A DNA stretch of 34,493 nt from Candidatus Saccharibacteria bacterium UBA6664. Lineage in GTDB: Bacteria; Patescibacteriota; Saccharimonadia; Saccharimonadales; Saccharimonadaceae. The stretch is taken from NCBI GenBank assembly GCA_002455275.1, contig DKKO01000004.1, positions 1 through 34,493 of the forward strand, written 5' to 3'. A model generated the notes under the pieces. It was not told where the DNA came from. It ran no database searches and saw nothing but the letters and a program-made list of their open reading frames with translations. The translations under genes and the position numbers were made by a program. Positions 6,270 through 13,433 of the stretch are shown piece by piece. How positions within the stretch are numbered: the stretch's first letter is position 1; the number at the start of each line of letters is the position of its first letter.

Positions 6270-6351
6270 CCTTCTCATTGAAATACGAGCAAGCTTGCCT
6301 TCAATTTCGTGCGGCTTCACCAATCCCAGCCACCCCCACCAGAACTAATAA

Positions 6352-6378
6352 AAATACTGCAGCGACGCTGCAGTATTT
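6352..6378 (-). terminator. Terminator of the 6377-6988 gene
   Basis: AAATACTGCAGCG and CGCTGCAGTATTT form a perfect 13-bp inverted repeat around one base. On the minus strand it overlaps the stop codon and continues into TTTTTATTAG. The interrupted tRNA ends just outside it. Confidence 0.75.
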
Positions 6379-6988
6379 ATTTGGTTGCGTAGTGCGCAAG
6401 CTTTGCGCGTAAGTGTTTTCGGTGAGCTGCGCGAGCAGCTTCTTTTTCTTTTCCACCATATCTGCTACGAACTTCCGACGGAACAGTTGTACGGGCATCA
6501 TGTAAAATAACCGCTTCGTCTTCAATGCCAGCGTCAATAAGCTCCCGAGCATGATATGCATCGGTAACATCATGATTTACCATGCGAATACGGTTTTTTC
6601 GTGCACCCTTAACAACTTGTGGTAGGTTCTCTTCGTAGCGTTTTGCTGCTTCGGGCGTGTATTGCCCGCCCTTATCAAAGCCTCCTCTAGAGTTGGCACC
6701 GAAAACGGCATCAAACAGATCTAATTGGTCTTGGTAGTATTGTTCCATGCTTACATGCACGCCAGCGTTTTGCTGGCCGTGTTCAATAACCGCCTGTTCG
6801 CGTGCCTGTTTGGCTGCAAGCTCAGCCTTATCAACCATATCTTGCTCTTTTCGCCAGTTCTCTAGATTGGCTGTCCCCTGAATGATGGATTCATTCGAAA
6901 CAGGAACTTCATCATAATCTTCAAGCGGAACAACTTCGCCGGTTTCATCGACGCCAAAATTGCCGTGTGTTTCATGAAGTTTATTCAT
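6377..6988 (-). CDS. Hypothetical soluble protein
   Basis: A 203-residue hydrophilic protein with no membrane segment and no family that I recognise. The first 60 residues are acidic (for example ETGEVVPLEDYDEVP); the C-terminal half is basic and Ala/Arg-rich (RSRYGGKEKEAARAAHRKH near 172-190). HDVTDAYHARELIDAGIEDE (about 134-153) looks like a helix-turn region. It is monocistronic with its own promoter (TTGACT, 17 bp, TAATAT) whose -10 ends 6 nt before the ATG, so the mRNA should be leaderless. Its high charge and strong promoter suggest an abundant small protein; function unknown. Confidence 0.8.
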   Translation of the reverse strand: MNKLHETHGNFGVDETGEVVPLEDYDEVPVSNESIIQGTANLENWRKEQDMVDKAELAAKQAREQAVIEHGQQNAGVHVSMEQYYQDQLDLFDAVFGANSRGGFDKGGQYTPEAAKRYEENLPQVVKGARKNRIRMVNHDVTDAYHARELIDAGIEDEAVILHDARTTVPSEVRSRYGGKEKEAARAAHRKHLRAKLAHYATK

Positions 6989-6994
6989 ACTTTC

Positions 6995-7023
6995 ATATTA
7001 CCATAAACAGTATAAAAAGTCAA
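6995..7023 (-). promoter_or_regulatory. Leaderless promoter
   Basis: TTGACT (7023-7018), 17-bp spacer, TGG-TAATAT (7000-6995), then 6 nt to the ATG at 6988. It is nearly identical in design to the promoter at 480-508. The gap 7024-7186 holds no ORF I can support; it contains a TTGACA at 7100-7105 without a good -10 and an ATTGT/ACAAT hairpin near 7168-7185. Confidence 0.7.
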
Positions 7024-7186
7024 GCTACCCTATTGCTGCATTTTGCATAAAGTGTTATTATACGCGCAACTTTGTTGAACTAAGAAGTTCCAAGGTACTT
7101 TGACAAACAGACGCAAATAAGGTGAGTTTTATGCGGGTTAATTGCTAGCCTGTATTAATCTCATCTTATTGTCTACGAAAACAATA

Positions 7187-7280
7187 TCTCACCCATGTGA
7201 GGGCGGTCTTCCGCTGATGAGCCACAGAAAGGTTTGCCGAAGCAAGTCAATCGCTGTAGCGAAACCCGAGGAGACACACC
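7187..7280 (+). other. Structured GC-rich leader of the transferred gene
   Basis: The 5' leader contains several hairpins: CTCAC-CCAT-GTGAG, GCGG-TCTT-CCGC, and GCCACAG/CTGTAGC enclosing about 25 nt, followed by GAAACCCGAGGAGACACACC before the ATG. GAGGAG is a good ribosome binding site, unlike the leaderless genes around it. The structure could be a regulatory RNA brought along with the gene; I could not match it to a riboswitch class. Confidence 0.4.
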
Positions 7281-7703
7281 ATGACGATCGACACCGCAGC
7301 CACGTACCGAGGTGCGTGCCAGCGCATCCAGGAGCACGGCTGGACGACGCACCAGTGGACCGGACCGGCCGGCGAGGAGTGCCTCGTGCAGGCGCTCGGC
7401 ATGCACGCCGGCGTGACCAACGAGGGCGAGGACACCACCACGCAGCTGCCCAAGGCCGTGATGATGCCGCTCGTGCGCGAGCTCGGCCTGGAGCCCGAGG
7501 AGCACACCCGCCTCGCGATCGCGGCCGCCCTGTGGACCTGGAACGACCAGCCCGGTCGGACCATCGACGAGGTCACGGCGCTGCTGCAGCGCGTCGCGAG
7601 CCGACTCGAGGCCGAGGCCGCGCCCGTCTACGTCCCGCAGAGCTGGCTGCACCGCCGGCTCTTCACCGGCTCCAAGAAGGAGCCCGCCCAGGTCGCCGCC
7701 TGA
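7281..7703 (+). CDS. Small protein of actinobacterial type in a GC-rich island
   Basis: A 140-residue soluble protein (starts MTIDTAATYRGACQRIQEHG, has GPAGEECLVQALGMHAG near 28-44 and WTWNDQPGRTIDEVTALLQR near 84-103). The look is that of small conserved actinobacterial proteins (DUF6197-like is my best guess). The DNA is far more GC-rich than everything around it, with G or C at almost every third codon position, a GAGGAG ribosome binding site and a GC-rich hairpin after the stop. Neighbouring genes are about 45% GC and AT-rich at third positions. Saccharibacteria live on actinobacterial hosts, so recent transfer from a host or its phage is the natural reading; an assembly chimera is less likely because only about 600 bp are affected. 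Confidence 0.8.
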   Translation: MTIDTAATYRGACQRIQEHGWTTHQWTGPAGEECLVQALGMHAGVTNEGEDTTTQLPKAVMMPLVRELGLEPEEHTRLAIAAALWTWNDQPGRTIDEVTALLQRVASRLEAEAAPVYVPQSWLHRRLFTGSKKEPAQVAA

Positions 7704-7733
7704 CCATCCGTCCCCTACAAGCGGGCGTGGCAG

Positions 7734-7773
7734 CAGACGCGGTGAGGACATGCTTTCGTCCCTGCCGCGTCTG
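7734..7773 (+). terminator. GC-rich hairpin after the transferred gene
   Basis: CAGACGCGG (7734-7742) pairs perfectly with CCGCGTCTG (7765-7773), with GGAC/GTCC inside. There is no T run, as in many actinobacterial terminators. CCCCTACA occurs on both sides (7712-7719 and 7787-7794). Confidence 0.65.
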
Positions 7774-7787
7774 TTTGTCACGTTCGC

Positions 7788-7813
7788 CCCTACAGTTGTA
7801 GGGTTTTATTTTT
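7788..7813 (+). terminator. Rho-independent terminator at island edge
   Basis: CCCTACA (7788-7794) and TGTAGGG (7797-7803) form a 7-bp stem followed by TTTTATTTTT. It marks the return to AT-richer host DNA. Confidence 0.75.
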
Positions 7814-7818
7814 GCCTA

Positions 7819-8928
7819 TTACTCCCAGCGGAAGACGCGGAATGCAATGATGTAAATGATGACCAGCCAGGCGCCCATGATGCCAAGTTGTGGCAGCAAA
7901 TCAACATAGTGCGCGTTTTCGGTGATGATAAGCCGAATACCATCGATAATTGGGGTAAGTGGCAAGAACGCCGAAGCGTCTTGCAACCACTCTGGCATAA
8001 GAAAACGTGGGAAGAACGCGCCAGAAAGGAACATCATAGGAAATACCAAGATGTTTGAAAGTGGTGCGGCTTGACGTTCGTTCTTGGCCCAACCACCGAT
8101 AGATAAGCCGATACCTAGCATCAGTACGATGCTGACAATAAGAAAGCCGATGAGCTCGAACGGATTACCTGTCATGTTGAGCTTGAAGATGCTCAGAGCC
8201 ACCGCAAACATGACTGCCAGCGACACCATGCCAATGATGGTTTGCGATATCGCCATTGATGAAAAGTACTGCCACACCTTTAGTGGCGTAGTAGAAAGTC
8301 GGCGCAATATCCCCTGCTTTTTTAGCTCAGGGAATACGTTGACCGGGCCAAAAATACCGATACCAAGCAGTGAGAAACCAAGTAGCCCTGCGAAAGTGTA
8401 GTCGAATTGCGATAGTGATTTGTTTTTCAGCTTTTCACCAGTAACGGTGAATAAATCTACCGAACCAGTCAGCTTGGTGTTGATAGACTTAAAGCTTGCT
8501 TGCAACAAACTGCTAAGCGTTTGCCCTGCTTGTTCGTTGTTTTGTGTGTAGTACACCTTGGCCTGCCCCATTGGTCGTTTGCTTTTTGCATCGACCGTAC
8601 CGAAATCTTTTGGCAATATAATTGCAGCATCGAGTTGCGATCGTATCATCTTTTCTTTAGCCGCACTAAGCGTTTTTGACTCGGCGTCGATATCGAACAC
8701 TTTTTCCTTTTTCAGACTTTTAGCGAAATCTTTGGCAAAAGCACTGTCGGAATTGTTGATAAGCGCTACACGAAACGAGACGTCGCTGTTTTGACCAAAA
8801 ATACCGCCAAACACGAATAGAAAAATGAGTGGGAACAATATACCGAAGAAAATTGATAGCCGGTCGCGGAAAAATCGCTTGGTGTTGATGCGCGCGAAGG
8901 TAATGATAGTGAAAAGTGACTTGTTCAT
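7819..8928 (-). CDS. ABC-2 type exporter permease
   Basis: A 369-residue membrane protein of the ABC-2 family. One N-terminal membrane segment (about 21-43) is followed by a large extracytoplasmic domain (about 44-170) and then a C-terminal membrane domain with about five segments, including GLLGFSLLGIGIFGPVNVF (about 181-199), which leads into the ABC-2 core. FPRFLMPEWLQDASAFLPLT (about 307-326) is the typical ABC-2 loop before the last segments. It pairs with the ATPase gene that ends 3 nt upstream. Such exporters commonly confer resistance to antibiotics or peptides, or export lipids; the substrate cannot be told from the sequence. Confidence 0.9.
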   Translation of the reverse strand: MNKSLFTIITFARINTKRFFRDRLSIFFGILFPLIFLFVFGGIFGQNSDVSFRVALINNSDSAFAKDFAKSLKKEKVFDIDAESKTLSAAKEKMIRSQLDAAIILPKDFGTVDAKSKRPMGQAKVYYTQNNEQAGQTLSSLLQASFKSINTKLTGSVDLFTVTGEKLKNKSLSQFDYTFAGLLGFSLLGIGIFGPVNVFPELKKQGILRRLSTTPLKVWQYFSSMAISQTIIGMVSLAVMFAVALSIFKLNMTGNPFELIGFLIVSIVLMLGIGLSIGGWAKNERQAAPLSNILVFPMMFLSGAFFPRFLMPEWLQDASAFLPLTPIIDGIRLIITENAHYVDLLPQLGIMGAWLVIIYIIAFRVFRWE

Positions 8929-8931
8929 ACG

Positions 8932-9687
8932 CTAATCTCTAAGAGCCTTCCCTGTAAGATCGATAAATACGTCTTCGAGGTTTGCCTGCTCTACTTCTTG
9001 CTTCTTTTTGAAACCACGCTTAATCAGCGCTTTAATGAGGTTTTTTGGCGTATCAAGCGCGATAATCTTGCCGTTATCCATAATGGCGATTCGGTCGCAT
9101 AGTATTTCGGCCTCGTCCATATAGTGAGTGGTCATAATGACGCTAACTCCGCGCTCGCGAATGTTTTCAATGAGGCTCCATAAATTGCGACGAGCTTGTG
9201 GGTCAAGCCCCGTGGTTGGCTCATCAAGGAAAAATACCTTCGGACCATGCACCAGGGCGGTAGTAATGCTCAGCCGTTGCTTTTGGCCACCCGAAAGCTG
9301 CTCGACAAACGAGTTTGCCTTGTCTTCAAGCTCAACATCGCGCAAAAATTGCATGACGTCTACTTTTTCGCCATAGGCTGCGGCAAACAGCTCAATCACT
9401 TCACGAATTTTGGTTTTGTCTTGAAACGCCGGACTTTGTGGCTGCACGCCAATAAGACGCTTTATAGTATCGGGACCCGCTTCGACATCAACGCCGTCAA
9501 TAAACACACTACCACCATCGATTGGCCGTAACGTTTCCATCATCTCGAGTGTCGTGGTTTTACCCGCACCGTTTGGACCTAAAATTCCGAAGATTTCACC
9601 TTTTTTTACTTCAAAACTAATACCATCTACCACAGCTTTGCCATCGTAGCGTTTTACGAGATCTTTAACAGACACCATCGCTTTCAT
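8932..9687 (-). CDS. ABC transporter ATP-binding protein
   Basis: A 251-residue ABC ATPase. Walker A is GPNGAGKTT (about 38-46), the Q-loop is in IGVQPQSPAF (about 80-89), the signature LSGGQKQR is at about 133-140, Walker B FFLDEPTTGLD at about 153-163 and the switch His in MTTHYMDEAE at about 185-194. A short C-terminal extension follows. It is the first gene of the exporter operon. An extended -10 (TGC-TATACT, 9700-9695) lies 7 nt before the ATG, so transcription probably starts at or beside the start codon. A small hairpin-terminator unit lies further upstream. Confidence 0.95.
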   Translation of the reverse strand: MKAMVSVKDLVKRYDGKAVVDGISFEVKKGEIFGILGPNGAGKTTTLEMMETLRPIDGGSVFIDGVDVEAGPDTIKRLIGVQPQSPAFQDKTKIREVIELFAAAYGEKVDVMQFLRDVELEDKANSFVEQLSGGQKQRLSITTALVHGPKVFFLDEPTTGLDPQARRNLWSLIENIRERGVSVIMTTHYMDEAEILCDRIAIMDNGKIIALDTPKNLIKALIKRGFKKKQEVEQANLEDVFIDLTGKALRD

Positions 9688-9711
9688 TAGTTCTAGTATA
9701 GCACTTTAGAC

Positions 9712-9785
9712 AAACAAAAAAGCCCCAAGCGGGCTTCTAAACAGGAACCACACTTGGGACGTTTTGGCACCTGTTTGTTTGTGAT
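9712..9785 (-). ncRNA. Possible small RNA or attenuator upstream of the exporter operon
   Basis: On the minus strand, AAACAGG (9776-9770) pairs with CCTGTTT (9745-9739), followed by a terminator AAGCCC-GCTTG-GGGCTT-TTTTG (9736-9712). CCCAAG (9758-9753) could instead pair with CTTGGG (9729-9724), which would break the terminator stem. The two competing structures are the layout of an attenuator. The exporter also has its own promoter after the terminator, so this could equally be an independent small RNA. No ribosome-bound leader peptide is obvious. Confidence 0.4.
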
Positions 9786-9842
9786 ACTAGCGTATCATTA
9801 AACACGCTTATGGTGCAAGCATTATGCCTTTTTAACAACAAA

Positions 9843-9875
9843 CGCCACCTTCCATTCAGAAGGCGGCGCGTTAAA
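9843..9875 (-). terminator. Terminator of the 9891-10097 gene
   Basis: CGCCGCCTTC and GGAAGGTGGCG on the minus strand (9868-9843) form a 10-bp stem with one wobble, followed by TTTGTTGTT. Confidence 0.7.
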
Positions 9876-9890
9876 AGTACTAAGCTAAAC

Positions 9891-10097
9891 TTATTTCTTC
9901 TTTGAAACGGTAAGGAAACCGTTGCGTGGGTTTTCTTTCACTTCGCGGTCTGCTGGTAGATCGCAAGGTTGACCCTTTTCGTTTTTCTCTACCTTCGCAA
10001 AGAAGTAGATAGTTTGTGGTTTGCCGCCACGAAGGGTAACTTCGGTTTTGTGCAGGTAGTATGTGATGCCCTTCGAGTTAGTGTGACTGTAAGCCAT
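9891..10097 (-). CDS. Small conserved CPR-type protein
   Basis: A 68-residue basic, probably beta-rich protein starting MAYSHTNSKGITYYLHKTEV and ending FLTVSKKK. I have the impression of close relatives throughout CPR genomes (YSHTNSKG-TYYLH, GG-QTIYFFA, then DLP---EV-EN), always as a short single-domain protein without assigned function. It has a good Shine-Dalgarno (TAGGAGG, 6-7 nt before the ATG), unlike most operon heads here, and its own terminator. High copy number is likely from the strong translation signals; nucleic acid binding is possible given its charge, but unproven. Confidence 0.85.
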   Translation of the reverse strand: MAYSHTNSKGITYYLHKTEVTLRGGKPQTIYFFAKVEKNEKGQPCDLPADREVKENPRNGFLTVSKKK

Positions 10098-10164
10098 TAT
10101 GGTTATACCTCCTATTAGTTCTTACATCTGATAGATTACCGCCCTATGGCCTCCCTGTCAACAC

Positions 10165-10791
10165 CTAAACACTACTGTAGTGTCTACGAAGCAACAAACG
10201 AAGCCCCACAAGGGCGAGCAAACGAGCGATGATAGCCACAACGATAGCGACGCTCACCAGCACCGAAAAACCAGCGAAATCTGGTGACCACGCTGGGCTG
10301 GTAAACTCGTGACGATAGAGGTCAACATTGGGTAGTTTGGCTTTATCAGGAGTATTTGAAGCTGCGGGATATTTAGCAAGCTCATTGGCGAAACATTGTA
10401 CGTAGGCCTGCGAATATCCACCGTAAATTTGTTTACATACTCGATCGGCTTTTGCATTAATGGTAGTGCCATTACTGGCAGCGGTAGCTTTTTCTATGGC
10501 CGCCTGAGTATCACGACGATACTGTGACTCGAGGTACACCGCCCCGCTGCTCGCATTCATGTGCTCGGCAGAGTAGCGCTGTAGGTCAAATAGTCTTGCT
10601 TTGGTGGTTTCGGCGTTGCCTGTCTTGTCGGCGTTAATTACCGCTGTGCGTCGTTCTATCATGCCAATATTATTGAGGCGAAGAAATGAGGCGCTCAGTA
10701 ATGCAGAAATCAAAAATAGCACTACCAACTGCCACGTTTTGACTTTTTGCAGTTGCTTGATGCTTTTTTTGACTTGACGTTTATCTGTCAC
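10165..10791 (-). CDS. Hypothetical membrane protein with two end-anchoring segments
   Basis: A 208-residue protein starting at GTG (10791). A basic N-terminus is followed by a membrane segment (about 22-40), a roughly 135-residue extracytoplasmic region with two cysteines (in ADRVCKQIYGG and AYVQCFANEL) that could form a disulfide, and a second membrane segment (about 175-200) ending in a basic tail. GGTGGAGC about 9 nt upstream serves as ribosome binding site; TATACT at 10829-10824 is the likely -10, giving a leader of about 30 nt. It is divergent from murC. Family not recognised. Confidence 0.75.
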   Translation of the reverse strand: MTDKRQVKKSIKQLQKVKTWQLVVLFLISALLSASFLRLNNIGMIERRTAVINADKTGNAETTKARLFDLQRYSAEHMNASSGAVYLESQYRRDTQAAIEKATAASNGTTINAKADRVCKQIYGGYSQAYVQCFANELAKYPAASNTPDKAKLPNVDLYRHEFTSPAWSPDFAGFSVLVSVAIVVAIIARLLALVGLRLLLRRHYSSV

Positions 10792-10867
10792 GCGTAACTT
10801 GCTCCACCCATGTGTATACCGTTAGTATAGCATGTGCCTGAATAGGATTTTAGGCTATACTACAGAT

Positions 10868-12520
10868 ATGAACATCTATTTCTCTGGCATTGGTGGCGTG
10901 GGCATTGGCCCATTGGCAGAAATAGCACTCGATGCCGGGCACCATGTAGTTGGTAGCGATCCGAATGAATCACTTATGACACGACAGCTAGAAGCTCGGG
11001 GTATTGATATTTCTACCGCACAGGACGGTGAATTTTTGGCTAGCCAACATACCAAAACGCCCTTTGATTGGTATATCTATACGGCCGCTCTTCCCCAGAA
11101 CCATCCTGAGCTACAAATGGCACGGGCCTTAGGAATCCAAACAGGTAAACGCGACGAGCTACTGGCGGATTTACTTGAACAGCACAACCTCGAACTTATC
11201 GCTATTAGTGGCACACATGGAAAAACCAATACGACTGGTATGATAATTTGGGCTCTCAAAGAGCTAGGCGTTCCGATAAGTTACTCGGTAGGAACTACTC
11301 TCAGCTTTGGACCCAGTGGAGCATATGACTCAGCAAGTAAGTATTTTGTTTATGAATGTGACGAGTTTGACCGCAACATGTTGAAGTTTCGCCCTCGCCT
11401 CTCAGTTATTACCAGTATCGATTACGACCACCCCGACACCTACGCTACTGAAGAAGACTACCGCTCGGCATTTCGACAATTTGTTCATCAATCTAAGGCC
11501 ACTGTACTGTGGCAAGCCGACGCAGACTATATACAAACACGTGAAGCCACGGCTTGGTGTTTGCAGCCAGATGAAATTCGAGACGTAAAGTTAGTAGGCG
11601 CTCATAACCGACGCAACGCGAGTCTTGTGCTAAAAGCTCTTGAGCGACTCGGTATTGGTGAAAGCAAAGATAATGTACAGGCTATTGAGTCCTTTCCTGG
11701 TACTAGCCGCCGGTTCGAGAAATTAGGCGAAAATTTGTACAGCGACTATGGTCACCATCCCGTTGAAATTGCAGCTACACTGCAAATGGCTCGTGAGGTT
11801 TCAGATCACGTGGTCGTGGTATACCAACCGCATCAAAATATTCGCCAGCATGAGGTACGAGACCAATACACCGATTGTTTCGAGCTAGCTGAAGAAGTGT
11901 TTTGGCTTCCAACCTATCAAAGCCGTGAGAACCCAGCGTTGGAAGTACTTACGCCTCAGCAACTAAGCTCAAAGCTTACCAACGCTGCTAGCGTAAAGCT
12001 TGCCGATTTAGACAACTCGCTGTGGGACGATATTCAGCGAAAGCGCGATGAGGGAAAGCTGGTGCTTTGTATGGGCGCTGGCTCAATGGATGGATGGCTA
12101 CGACATAACTTAAGTATTGGTATGGTAGGTTGTGTCATTGTGGTTGATACGGATGGTAATTTTGTGTTGCAACAACGAGACCACAACCCCGGCATTAGCT
12201 TTCCCGGCATGATAACCGGGTTTGGCGGAGCGATCGAAGGTGATGAATCGTTGCGTGAAGGCGCTGCACGTGAGCTAAGCGAGGAGACAAATTTAGCATT
12301 TACGCCTGATGAGTTAGAGTACAATGTAAGCCTCTACCAAACAGGTACGCTCGACGGCGAACCCCGCTGGCTTAGCTATTTCACACTGCGAAATGCCGAC
12401 GTGTCAGCACTAGAGGTATACGAGGGTGAGGGTTTTGTTTCCATAAATGTTAGCGATGATTTATCACGGTTCAATTTTGCTCCAGCCGTACGTGACGCTG
12501 TTGAGAAATTGACAAAATAG
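10868..12520 (+). CDS. murC: UDP-N-acetylmuramate--alanine ligase fused to a Nudix hydrolase
   Basis: A 550-residue two-domain protein. Residues 1 to about 412 are a Mur ligase of MurC type: N-terminal Rossmann motif GIGGVGIG (7-14), ATP loop GTHGKT (115-120), AHNRRNA (246-252) and YSDYGHHP (291-298), with CMGAGSMDGW (401-410) near the end. Residues about 417-550 are a Nudix domain with box G454-x5-E460-x7-R468-E-L-x-E472-E473. MurC adds L-Ala to UDP-MurNAc in peptidoglycan synthesis; the Nudix part could hydrolyse a nucleotide-diphosphate linked compound. I chose the ATG at 10868 rather than earlier codons because the Rossmann strand starts there and TATACT (10856-10861) lies 6 nt before it. 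Confidence 0.9.
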   Translation: MNIYFSGIGGVGIGPLAEIALDAGHHVVGSDPNESLMTRQLEARGIDISTAQDGEFLASQHTKTPFDWYIYTAALPQNHPELQMARALGIQTGKRDELLADLLEQHNLELIAISGTHGKTNTTGMIIWALKELGVPISYSVGTTLSFGPSGAYDSASKYFVYECDEFDRNMLKFRPRLSVITSIDYDHPDTYATEEDYRSAFRQFVHQSKATVLWQADADYIQTREATAWCLQPDEIRDVKLVGAHNRRNASLVLKALERLGIGESKDNVQAIESFPGTSRRFEKLGENLYSDYGHHPVEIAATLQMAREVSDHVVVVYQPHQNIRQHEVRDQYTDCFELAEEVFWLPTYQSRENPALEVLTPQQLSSKLTNAASVKLADLDNSLWDDIQRKRDEGKLVLCMGAGSMDGWLRHNLSIGMVGCVIVVDTDGNFVLQQRDHNPGISFPGMITGFGGAIEGDESLREGAARELSEETNLAFTPDELEYNVSLYQTGTLDGEPRWLSYFTLRNADVSALEVYEGEGFVSINVSDDLSRFNFAPAVRDAVEKLTK

Positions 12521-12537
12521 CGTTTTATTGCTATAAT
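12509..12537 (+). promoter_or_regulatory. Consensus sigma70 promoter inside the end of murC
   Basis: TTGACA (12509-12514), exactly 17 bp, TATAAT (12532-12537). Both hexamers are perfect consensus. The -35 lies within the last codons of murC. The ATG at 12549 is 11 nt downstream, leaving a leader of a few bases. Confidence 0.85.
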
Positions 12538-12548
12538 TAAATTTTAGT

Positions 12549-13091
12549 ATGAACGATTTTGATCCTACAAACACCAGTAAGGACGACTTACCCTCAGCAA
12601 CCCGTGAAGCGATTGAAGCTGCTATTGCTGCATACGATGAGTTCGCCGAACTGGATAGCGACGTTAGTCCAGACCTATATCGTGAGCTGTTTCAAGCTGC
12701 CCTTCTTGACGTACTCGCACGTGAAATAACTGAAGGCAATATAGATTTTAGCCGCGCACTTCGTGAGCTAGAGCGGGTTGATGCCGATTACATAAGCGAC
12801 CAAGAGGCTGATTATGGCGAACTTTTAGACATGTTTCAGCCCGAAACTCCAGTAATGTTGATACGCATGACACACCTTGGCTTCAGCCTCCCCGGTGTGG
12901 TTAAGCGCATTAGTCTAGTACCTTTCATGGCCGCTTCTGATTCGGGTGTCGTTGCAGCATTAAACGTAGTTGTGCTGTTGGAAAACAGTGAAATAGTTGA
13001 AGAAGTCGTTCGCATAGGAAAATCTTCAAAATCCGGTCGCTACATTACTCCTCAACTTAGAGTTTTGCAGCAACCCGAAACAGAAAATTAG
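12549..13091 (+). CDS. Acidic hypothetical protein
   Basis: A 180-residue soluble protein with a strongly acidic first half (SKDDLPSATREAIEAAIAAY and several Glu/Asp helices to about residue 95) and a beta-rich second half (about 100-175, for example LVPFMAASDSGVVAALNVVV). No transmembrane segment and no family that I recognise. It has its own perfect consensus promoter immediately downstream of murC, so it is probably transcribed strongly and separately. It overlaps the convergent mazG-like gene by 4 nt at the 3' end. Confidence 0.8.
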   Translation: MNDFDPTNTSKDDLPSATREAIEAAIAAYDEFAELDSDVSPDLYRELFQAALLDVLAREITEGNIDFSRALRELERVDADYISDQEADYGELLDMFQPETPVMLIRMTHLGFSLPGVVKRISLVPFMAASDSGVVAALNVVVLLENSEIVEEVVRIGKSSKSGRYITPQLRVLQQPETEN

Positions 13092-13429
13092 CGGTTGTCG
13101 CCGCTGCCGCTTAGCATGCCGCGAGCTTTGCGGCTGGCTAACTTATCGATGTTGCCTTTGGCAACGTCTTCGAGGTTACCACCAAGCAAATAGGTAACCG
13201 AATTGACATACCATAGTATGTCACCAAGCTCTTTTAGTAGCTCGGTTTTGTCTGCTTCACTTAATTCCCCTGCCTTATCGCGCAAGATTTTTTTGAACTT
13301 TTCGGCTACTTCACCACTTTCGCCTACTAGGCCCAGAATTTGCGCCATGAGCTCGGCTGATATATTGCCGTATTCGTGCTTTGCGGTGAGTGTAGAAATT
13401 GCTTGTTTAGAATAATCGTTTATCTGCAT
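13088..13429 (-). CDS. MazG-like nucleotide pyrophosphohydrolase
   Basis: A 113-residue single MazG-fold protein. The metal-binding pattern is visible as GESGEVAEKFKK (about 34-45) and ELLKELGDILWYVNS (about 63-77), matching the E-xx-E ... E-xx-D arrangement. Such proteins hydrolyse (d)NTPs or modified nucleotides to NMP and pyrophosphate and so clean the nucleotide pool. TACAAT (13441-13436) lies 6 nt before the ATG, so it should be leaderless, with the promoter over the end of trmB. Confidence 0.88.
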   Translation of the reverse strand: MQINDYSKQAISTLTAKHEYGNISAELMAQILGLVGESGEVAEKFKKILRDKAGELSEADKTELLKELGDILWYVNSVTYLLGGNLEDVAKGNIDKLASRKARGMLSGSGDNR

Positions 13430-13433
13430 GTAT

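Larger units (their letters stand above)
6005..6341 (+). other. Interrupted tRNA(CAU)-like gene that encloses a complete tRNA
   Basis: Four separated blocks add up to a second tRNA: GGGGGTG acceptor, D-arm and anticodon half ending GCGGGCTCAT (6005-6040); AACCTGTT (6121-6128), which completes the CTCATAA loop and stem; GGTCGCTG (6243-6250), variable loop and T-stem; and CAGC-CACCCCC-A-CCA (6327-6341). GGGGGTG pairs perfectly with CACCCCC, whereas the tRNA inside has GGGGCTG/CAGCCCC: one position changed on both strands, keeping the pair. The interruptions are 80 nt between tRNA positions 36 and 37, about 114 nt in the variable loop (holding the intact tRNA) and about 75 nt in the T-loop. Group I intron core sequences and a terminal G are not seen. 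It may be a relic or a structured RNA. Confidence 0.6.

Noticed and set aside
7205..7265. Hammerhead ribozyme in the leader of the GC-rich gene (CTGATGA ... GAAA with stems I and II)
   Set aside because: CTGATGA, a GCGG/CCGC stem and a 7-bp stem II followed by GAAA are present, but there is no NUH cleavage triplet before stem I and no stem III partner.
7281..7703. Assembly contamination as the explanation of the GC-rich segment
   Set aside because: The segment is only about 600 bp and has continuous host-like DNA and genes on both sides, so insertion is more likely than a chimeric contig; reads would be needed to settle it.
7142..7801. Long overlapping frames on both strands in the GC-rich island
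   Set aside because: They arise because stop codons are rare in GC-rich DNA. Arg/Pro-rich low-complexity translations are typical of a wrong frame; only the 7281-7703 frame looks like a protein and has a ribosome binding site.
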